A stretch of DNA of 19,358 bases, from the NCBI GenBank assembly GCA_002500925.1, contig DLTN01000023.1, positions 1 through 19,358 on the forward strand, given 5' to 3'. Positions 15,001 to 19,358 of the stretch are shown here, in pieces. The translations under genes were made by a program, and so were the position numbers. The first letter of the stretch is position 1, and the number at the start of each line of letters is the position of its first letter. Below the pieces are notes generated by a model. It made no database searches. It was not told the DNA's origin and saw only the letters and a list, made by a program, of their open reading frames with translations. This DNA is from Gemmatimonadales bacterium UBA7835 (GTDB lineage: Bacteria > Gemmatimonadota > Gemmatimonadetes > Longimicrobiales > Gaopeijiaceae).

Positions 15001-15117
15001 CAAGGATGGATCGGACCACTGGCGGCGGATCAGGAAATGCAGAGCCTCTTCTTGAGGAACAAGCTTGCCGAACTGTCTGAACAATGGGAGGAGTTGGACG
15101 AGGATTTGTCCCGATGA
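12034..15117 (+). CDS. VPS10/sortilin-like Asp-box beta-propeller protein, secreted
   Basis: The protein has about 1027 residues. I chose the ATG at 12034 because GGAG lies 9 bases upstream; the ATG at 12019 is possible. The signal peptide is MVGVLLFTFSTPMSAQ. Repeated Asp-box motifs (S-x-D-x-G-x-x-W) mark a VPS10/BNR propeller: KTTDNGLRF, KSVDGGENW, RTQDGGESW, KSTDGGDSW, RSDDRGESW, KSTDRGDTW, STDDGRSW and TEDSGRSW. Around residues 810-905 is an Ig-like module (GLNRVVWDLRHT, GPLVIPGDYTVRL). The C-terminus is a helical, coiled-coil-like tail (LEDRLRDLERTTGELVSRVNRL). Such proteins are often annotated glycosyl hydrolase, but I see no catalytic evidence. Gemmatimonadota carry many paralogues. 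It is transcribed divergently from the DUF305 gene. Confidence 0.88.
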   Translation: MLSLLMRYRPNYAVLKMVGVLLFTFSTPMSAQLLPVHLDGLSPREIGPANMSGRLVDIAVVEMDTRVYYLASATGGVWKTTDNGLRFTPVFQDEEVHSVGDIAVHQKDTSVVWVGTGERANRQSSSWGDGVYKSVDGGENWTNMGLEESHHIGRIVMHPDNSDVVYVAAMGHLWGPNPERGLYRTQDGGESWERILFVDPMTGAVDVAMDPSNPDIMYAAMYQRQRRPWGFHGGGPGSGLYKSTDGGDSWTLLTNAGLDNGLATGDIGRIGITIYRSDPRIVYISLEQGERFNASTAYEQRLAGIYRSDDRGESWTYQSDWNPRPMYASQPMVDPNDDQRIYMLNSYSYSDDGGVTFSVPRDHRTHGDDRFVWVNPHDSDHVIKLDDGGLGTSYDRGDHFLYHTALPLSQYYRVSVDMAHPYNVYGGLQDNGSWRGPSQTYRSEGILNEDWNKWGGGDGFLSLVDTTNNRILYSESQYLGLIRWDLETGASRNIRPNQPEGFIGARRNWTTWPDLDDPYMELGNAMPPGNWDGPFIISPHDTNTLYAGLNELFKSTDRGDTWTSLGDLTSGTDRRGLVIMDQAADSFVLSLDDGIPYWPTLTAIAESEHQPGVLLVGTDDGLVQLSTDDGRSWMDVTSSIPGAPDLMWVNQVHMSRAIDGRMYVAANNYRNDDYENYLWVTEDSGRSWRSIVGDLPPDQVVRVVREDLRNPDVLWLGTEMRAFWSWNGGRNWLPLDGNMPTVAVNDLVVHPRDNDLVLATHGRGIWIFDQLNALQEMTPEIAMSDGHLFSIEPAEQIRYRAEKAHTGNMVYEGENPPAGAIIDFWSAEDREMAQIIVLSEEGVEVASMEFEAGRGLNRVVWDLRHTRQGVASDSGGFSGASRGPLVIPGDYTVRLSIGSIIAEERVEVREDPRLSFEPEVRVEWTEMLLDVWALVDQAQQLAQDVGSRTDSLDMGTVSDVSDSLEDRLRDLERTTGELVSRVNRLYGSIQGWIGPLAADQEMQSLFLRNKLAELSEQWEELDEDLSR

Positions 15118-15201
15118 GGTGACAATTCTGGACAAGGGATGCAATTGGAGTATTTCAAAGCTCCAAAGGGGTATATCCGAGACGACTAAACACTGGTGAT
15201 C

Positions 15202-15684
15202 ATGGTCCTGTTACTGAAGATCCGCGGGGGGATTGGAATGGGTCTCAGTTGGGCCGTAGTTGCTTTTCTACTGGGCGGGATACCTGAGTTAATAGGAAAT
15301 ATCTGGCCAAATTCGGTCACAAGCGCAGTCGATATATGGCCAGCAGCCCTAGCTATTCCTGCTTTTCTTGGTGGGGTAGGGTTTTCTATAGTTCTAGCAG
15401 TTGCCGGGAAAAATACCCGCTTCGAAGAGCTCTCATTAGGTCGCTTCGTAATATTCGGTGCCATAGGAGGAGCCTTAGCTAGCAGCTTTCCAGCCTTACT
15501 GCTGATCTTCGGATTGGGTTCTCCCAATGTCCCCATAGGACAAATCACCTTGGCACTTTTGGGACCTTTGTCGGTGAGTGGTGCGGTCGCTGCTTTGGTC
15601 ACACTCGTCGTAGCAAGAATGTCTGAGAATCGGGATCTCCTGGACGCCAAACGTGATATTGATCGATTGCCTGTGCGAGATTGA
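15202..15684 (+). CDS. Small four-helix inner-membrane protein of unknown function
   Basis: The protein has about 160 residues from the ATG at 15202. A GTG two codons upstream and an ATG at 15238 are alternatives, and no Shine-Dalgarno decides. Four hydrophobic segments are visible: GLSWAVVAFLLGGIPELI, IWPAALAIPAFLGG continuing into VGFSIVLAVAG, FVIFGAIGGALASSFPALLLIFG, and ALLGPLSVSGAVAALVTLVV. A charged tail follows (RMSENRDLLDAKRDIDRLPVRD). I do not recognise a family. The tail after the last helix is probably cytoplasmic. It follows the VPS10-like gene by 84 bases on the same strand and may be co-transcribed. A hairpin lies directly after its stop. Confidence 0.65.
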   Translation: MVLLLKIRGGIGMGLSWAVVAFLLGGIPELIGNIWPNSVTSAVDIWPAALAIPAFLGGVGFSIVLAVAGKNTRFEELSLGRFVIFGAIGGALASSFPALLLIFGLGSPNVPIGQITLALLGPLSVSGAVAALVTLVVARMSENRDLLDAKRDIDRLPVRD

Positions 15685-15686
15685 AC

Positions 15687-15706
15687 CGGAGAAGAAAAGT
15701 TCTCCG
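15687..15706 (+). terminator. Hairpin between convergent genes
   Basis: CGGAGAA (15687-15693) pairs with TTCTCCG (15700-15706) around the loop GAAAAG. It begins 2 bases after the stop of the membrane-protein gene and 55 bases from the 3' end of the convergent M42 peptidase gene, so it could end transcription from both sides. No T-tract is present on either side. Confidence 0.45.
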
Positions 15707-15760
15707 ACACACCGAGGAGATTGGCTGACGCGGATTCGGTTTGTTCCAAACGCGTGGCCG

Positions 15761-16819
15761 TTAGGGAACGAACGAATCCTCAGGGCTGATCTCGCACGCG
15801 AACTGAGCGAGCAGATTCGCCGCATCGTCTAGATCAGAGAGGGCGACAGTCTCGACCGCACTGTGCATATAGCGGTTCGGGAGTTGGACCAGCCCCGTAG
15901 CTACACCGGCACGTGTAATTTGGAGTGCGTTTGAGTCGTTTGGTGCGGCTCGACCTAATGCCGCTACTTGGAAGGGGATCTCGGCGGTTTTTGCGATCAA
16001 CTCCAGTCGTTGGTGCACTCGGGGATTGATGTTTGGCCCTCGTGGAATGACCGGTCCTGCACCCAAGTCAATAATCCCAAGCTGTCTCTTGTCGACCCCA
16101 GGACAATCAGTCGCGTGTGTGACATCGACTGCTATCGCTACCTGGGGGTCGATGCTATAGGCCGCGGTCCGTGCGCCTCGGAGCCCTATTTCTTCTTGCA
16201 CGGTGGAAGCTACTACCAATTTGCAAGACACTCCTTTGTCTGCTGCTCGGCGCATTGCCTCGAAAACCACCCACACACCAGTGCGGTTGTCCATCGCAGG
16301 AGCGTTGGCGATCCCGTTCCACATTTCCTGAATGCCGAGCTGGACCGTTATGGCATCACCGATCGAAATGACTGAAGCTGCATCGCCTCGGTCTTTTGCG
16401 CCGATATCAACCCACATTTTCTCAGGATCGACAACCTTCTTCTTCTCGTCATCGGTGAGCAAATGGATTGCTTTGCGGGAGATGACTCCGGGGACGGTAG
16501 TGTCCGCTGCCCACACGTTCACCCGCTGGCCGACGAGTTGCTGGGGATCCCAGCCTCCTACCGTCTGAAAGAAAAGGTATCCTGACTCATCAATGTGTGA
16601 GACTACCATACCCAACTGGTCGCAGTGCCCGTCGAACATCAAGGTAGGACTTCCAACTGCGTTTATAGTTGCTATTACGTTGCCGTGCAGGTCTGTTTGG
16701 ACTTCCTCAGCGAACGGTTTTACGTAGTCAAGAACGATCTCTTGGACAGCCTGCTCATAGCCAGATACGCCAGGCGCAGATAAGAGGTCCTCTAAGAACG
16801 AGCGTGCTGAGATTTCCAT
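15761..16819 (-). CDS. M42 family metallo-aminopeptidase
   Basis: The protein has 352 residues and no signal peptide, so it is probably cytoplasmic. The family (glutamyl aminopeptidase/deblocking aminopeptidase, FrvX-like, TET-type dodecamers) removes N-terminal residues from peptides using two metal ions. The full active-site set is visible: H65 and D67 in DGHCDQLG, D177 in AMDNRTG, E209-E210 in VQEEIGLRGA, D232 in AVDVTHA and H319 in RYMHSAVE. The N-terminus LEDLLSAPGVSGYE is typical of the family. It is transcribed towards the membrane-protein gene. The upstream region 16820-16974 contains the short repeat GGCG/CGCC around 16859-16875, but no promoter could be assigned with confidence. The exact substrate is not predictable. 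Confidence 0.92.
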   Translation of the reverse strand: MEISARSFLEDLLSAPGVSGYEQAVQEIVLDYVKPFAEEVQTDLHGNVIATINAVGSPTLMFDGHCDQLGMVVSHIDESGYLFFQTVGGWDPQQLVGQRVNVWAADTTVPGVISRKAIHLLTDDEKKKVVDPEKMWVDIGAKDRGDAASVISIGDAITVQLGIQEMWNGIANAPAMDNRTGVWVVFEAMRRAADKGVSCKLVVASTVQEEIGLRGARTAAYSIDPQVAIAVDVTHATDCPGVDKRQLGIIDLGAGPVIPRGPNINPRVHQRLELIAKTAEIPFQVAALGRAAPNDSNALQITRAGVATGLVQLPNRYMHSAVETVALSDLDDAANLLAQFACEISPEDSFVP

Positions 16820-16974
16820 TTTTACCGGGGGGTAGTTAGTGCCACGAACGTCGGTTCGGCGGGCAAAATTCGCCTGTCGCCGGCTTCCCCGCTCGAGATC
16901 AAGATTCTTACGCTTTTAACCGAGATGAAATCTTCGTCTAACACGCAGAGATTCTAGCCCGGCTCGTGTAGCAA

Positions 16975-17484
16975 CTACCTACGGATCACTTCAGCGTCTT
17001 CGAAGAAGGAACCGAGCGCGCTTCGTGGGTCCAGTTCTGAAACGAAGAGCGTGGCCCCGAAGGTAGAGGAGCTGTAGGTCCCGACCCAGATGTCGTATAC
17101 GCCTGATGGCGCCTTTGCTATTTGAATGATTGGGTCTGTGTCTCCGAAGCCGTCGTCGTCACAGGCCCACGAGCCGTCAGGTGTGTTTACTAGGAGTGTG
17201 GCGTCTGCTCCTCCCTTGGACATCACATAGATGTAGAGGGTCGATCCGCCGCCATCCCATGTAAGTTCGATATCAGGAGCGTTGGCTACATATCCATATG
17301 AGCATGATCCATGGTCGGGGCTTATCGAGCCACCGGCCGTAAGATGCTTTGCCCAAGGGTCTGGGGTGAATCCGGCTGACAGCGCTATGTCACCGTAGGC
17401 CGCTTCTGCTGAGATCGACTGTCCGACAGCACTGAGAGGAAACACTGCATAAATCAGCGCGATGAGGAGTGAGGGCTTTCGCAT
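16975..17484 (-). CDS. Secreted protein with a PPC-like beta-sandwich, function unknown
   Basis: The protein has 169 residues with a clear signal peptide (SLLIALIYAVFPLSAVGQS). The mature part has FTPDPWAKHLTAGGSI, then CSYGYVANAPDIELTW, TLYIYVMSKGGADATLLVN, PDGSWACDDDGFGDTDPIIQ and SGVYDIWVGTYSS. The order of a TLxV strand, PDGxWxCDDD turn and GxYxIWVGTY strand is typical of bacterial pre-peptidase C-terminal (PPC)-like and related beta-sandwich modules. The Asp-rich turn (DDDGFGDTD) may bind calcium. The two Cys (in CSYGY and ACDDD) may form a disulfide. It is alone here, not fused to a protease. The next minus-strand gene upstream starts at 18079, so the pair may be co-transcribed across a 94-base gap. 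Confidence 0.7.
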   Translation of the reverse strand: MRKPSLLIALIYAVFPLSAVGQSISAEAAYGDIALSAGFTPDPWAKHLTAGGSISPDHGSCSYGYVANAPDIELTWDGGGSTLYIYVMSKGGADATLLVNTPDGSWACDDDGFGDTDPIIQIAKAPSGVYDIWVGTYSSSTFGATLFVSELDPRSALGSFFEDAEVIRR

Positions 17485-17578
17485 GGGATCTGTAGGGCTG
17501 AGAGCTTCTTGGGTGGATTAAGCGCTACAATTATAAGCGCACATAGGGCTATTTCGCACGCTCAGCCTCGTTGGGGAC

Positions 17579-18079
17579 TTACGACGGTCGTCGTGAATTT
17601 ACGCTTCGCCAGTCGCCTAGGAATCGTTCCGCGCACGCCTGCCCTAATGTAAACATCACGTGCATTTGTTGCATGTTGAACGAACCTACCCACGACCGAA
17701 TCCAGCGGATCACCGGAGCCCCGTCGGCGTCAGCTTCTTCGAGTTGTGTTCGGAGGGAGTATATTATCTGGCCAGGCTCGTAGAACGTGTCGACATGGCA
17801 GGCGATGGTGTAGCGGGCATTTGGTTGGACGACAGGAGCTATTTTTGCTGAAGAGATAGTTTCCTCGAACGTCATCCGCAGTGCCTGGCTGAACTGATCA
17901 GCCGTAGCGCCTCCAGCGTCCATGGTGATCGTTTCATCCCAATTCGCCTCGACCCGTATATCCACTGTCGTAACACCTCTTAGCCTGTCGACGTCTTCTG
18001 TCGACTGCGCAGCAGCCGAGCCGGCACTTAAGAAGAGGGCAAAGGTCAGTCGGAGTGAGGTACAGTAGTGTGGGGTCAC
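17579..18079 (-). CDS. Secreted protein of unknown function
   Basis: The protein has 166 residues from a GTG at 18079-18077, the only start that keeps the whole signal peptide (LRLTFALFLSAGSAAAQS). The mature part is mixed alpha/beta: VTTVDIRVEANWDETI, a helix DQFSQALRMTFEETI, then RYTIACHVDTFY, QIIYSLRTQLEE and VIRWIRSWVGSFNMQ. It closes with a helix QACAERFLGDWRSVN. The layout (secreted, a helix after the first strand, then long strands) recalls small periplasmic proteins that inhibit or bind partners, but I do not recognise a family. It is divergent from the second VPS10-like gene; the 194 bases between (18080-18273) should hold both promoters, which I could not place. Confidence 0.65.
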   Translation of the reverse strand: MTPHYCTSLRLTFALFLSAGSAAAQSTEDVDRLRGVTTVDIRVEANWDETITMDAGGATADQFSQALRMTFEETISSAKIAPVVQPNARYTIACHVDTFYEPGQIIYSLRTQLEEADADGAPVIRWIRSWVGSFNMQQMHVMFTLGQACAERFLGDWRSVNSRRPS

Positions 18080-18273
18080 TGTTTTGTCGGGGCAGAGTAT
18101 TGTCCCTCCAGATACACTAGAGACGTCTATGGTTTCCTAGGGCTTAGGGAAATTGTTAGTGGGTCTGGAGCTTACCTGATTGGTTAACAGTCATAGACTA
18201 TTCAGGCCACGTCGCTTGCTGCCTGAGTTCTGTTCGGGGAACTTGATCCCTGAACCCAAATGGAGGAATCCGT

Positions 18274-19358
18274 ATGCAGTTCCCGGTTATCAGATTGAGT
18301 GATCGCTCTAGTCGTCGACGCTCAATCCGTTTGGTCATGTTTTTTGCTCTTTTCTGTGTCGTAGGCTCTGATTTCAACCTCAGAGCCCAGGAGGTTCCAG
18401 TAGACCCCGTGGCGTTCTCTTCTATGAAGTGGCGCGGGATCGGCCCGTTTCGGGGCGGGCGTTCCGTGACCTCGACCGGGGTAGTTGGTAACCCGCTCAC
18501 TTACTACATGGGGACGGTAGGTGGCGGAGTCTGGAAAACGGAAGACGCGGGCACGACATGGCGCAATATTACCGATGGGCAGCTCGGCACATCCTCTGTT
18601 GGTGCGATTGCCGTGGCAGAGTCTGATCCAAACGTGGTTTATGTCGGGATGGGGGAACACGCTATACGAGGAGTGATGACCTCGCATGGTGACGGTGTCT
18701 ACCGCTCAACGGATGCGGGTCGGACATGGAAGCATCTAGGGCTCGAGGGTACGCGATCCATTTCTAGGATACGAGTTCACCCTAATGATCCGGACTTAGT
18801 GTACGTCGCGGCTCAGGGTGCCCCATATGGAGCCAGTCCAGAAAGGGGCATTTATCGCTCGAAAGATGGAGGTCGGACCTGGGACCTAGTGCTCACGGTA
18901 GATCACAATTCCGGTGCGTCGGATCTCTCGATGGACATGACTAATCCGAGGATTCTTTACGCTTCGTTCTGGGATCATAGGCGTCTGCCGTGGCAGGTGG
19001 TCAGCGGAGGTCCGGGCAGTGGCTTTTGGAAGTCGACGGACGGAGGTGAGTCATGGGATGAAATCAACGAGGGATTGCCTGATCTCATGGGCAAGACCGC
19101 GATTGATGTTTCCCGGGCGAACCCCGACCGACTTTTCGCTATGGTCGAAGCTGATCCCGGTGGTGGCCTCTTTCGCTCGGATGATGCCGGAGCGTCATGG
19201 AAACTAGTCAGTGATGACTGGACGATAAGAGCGCGCGCCTGGTACTACATCGAAGTCTTCGCTGATCCTGTGGATGAAGAGACCGTGTACGTTCTCAATG
19301 CTCCGATGATGAAATCGATCGACGGAGGACGAACCTTCTCAAACGTTCCCGTTCTGCA
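18274..19358 (+). CDS. Second VPS10/sortilin-like Asp-box protein (cut by window edge)
   Basis: An ATG at 18274 follows a good Shine-Dalgarno (GGAGG, 18262-18266). The frame stays open to the window end, giving 361 residues. The signal peptide is LVMFFALFCVVGSDFNLRAQ. The opening of the mature part, FSSMKWRGIGPFRGGRSVTS, matches the usual start of these Gemmatimonadota proteins. Six Asp boxes are visible: KTEDAGTTW, RSTDAGRTW, RSKDGGRTW, KSTDGGESW, RSDDAGASW and SIDGGRTF. It is a paralogue of the protein at 12034-15117, sharing the order GGGVWKT, HGDGVYRS, ISRIRVHPNDPDLVYVAA and GPGSG, but the two differ enough to be an old duplication. Location is extracytoplasmic and the function is unknown. 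Confidence 0.88.
   Translation, partial: MQFPVIRLSDRSSRRRSIRLVMFFALFCVVGSDFNLRAQEVPVDPVAFSSMKWRGIGPFRGGRSVTSTGVVGNPLTYYMGTVGGGVWKTEDAGTTWRNITDGQLGTSSVGAIAVAESDPNVVYVGMGEHAIRGVMTSHGDGVYRSTDAGRTWKHLGLEGTRSISRIRVHPNDPDLVYVAAQGAPYGASPERGIYRSKDGGRTWDLVLTVDHNSGASDLSMDMTNPRILYASFWDHRRLPWQVVSGGPGSGFWKSTDGGESWDEINEGLPDLMGKTAIDVSRANPDRLFAMVEADPGGGLFRSDDAGASWKLVSDDWTIRARAWYYIEVFADPVDEETVYVLNAPMMKSIDGGRTFSNVPVL

Overview
The window reads as a chromosomal segment of a diderm bacterium that builds lipopolysaccharide. The best guess is Gemmatimonadota, possibly a marine or environmental lineage. That is an inference from gene content: DUF5916 outer-membrane proteins, VPS10/sortilin-like Asp-box proteins, an LVIVD-repeat protein beside a DUF305 lipoprotein, a DUF481 barrel and many secreted proteins of unknown function. 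No taxonomic marker such as rRNA is present. I saw no tRNA, rRNA, insertion sequence, phage gene or CRISPR array. No gap between genes exceeds about 250 bases.

Layout. From 1 to 1016, minus strand: the start of a beta-carbonic anhydrase, cut by the window edge, behind a DUF481 outer-membrane barrel gene. From 1158 to 4078, plus strand: a free-standing phosphoribosyltransferase that looks like the detached tail of a RecQ helicase, then a DUF5916 outer-membrane protein. From 4121 to 8064, plus strand: a metal-handling cluster. It opens with a promoter whose -35 and spacer are covered by a perfect 7-4-7 dyad. It then holds a ZnuD-like TonB-dependent receptor, an acidic His-rich lipoprotein, a MerT-like membrane protein, a MerP-like HMA-domain protein and a truncated thioredoxin-like gene. 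From 8055 to 11793, minus strand: hldD (LPS heptose epimerase), a strong hairpin, an LVIVD-repeat secreted protein and a DUF305 lipoprotein. From 12034 to 15684, plus strand: a large VPS10-like protein and a small four-helix membrane protein. From 15761 to 18079, minus strand: an M42 metallopeptidase and two secreted proteins of unknown function. From 18274 to the end, plus strand: a second VPS10-like gene, cut by the window edge.

The most notable signal is in the MerP-like gene. Its HMA metal-binding motif is normally GMTCxxC, but here the first cysteine codon is an in-frame TGA, and the HMA domain continues without interruption on both sides. A stem-loop 21 nt downstream has the size, distance and loop G expected of a bacterial SECIS element. 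The simplest attractive reading is a selenocysteine-containing mercury or soft-metal binding protein (Sec61). The competing reading is a nonsense mutation in a decaying operon, which gains some support because the next gene is clearly truncated. Ordinary annotation would report only a 60-residue stub here.

How the genes may work together (inference): the receptor and the His-rich lipoprotein could bring or buffer a divalent metal at the cell surface. MerT and MerP would carry a soft metal through the periplasm and inner membrane. The dyad promoter could let a Fur/Zur-like or MerR-like regulator control entry to the cluster. No mercuric reductase or recognisable regulator gene is in the window.
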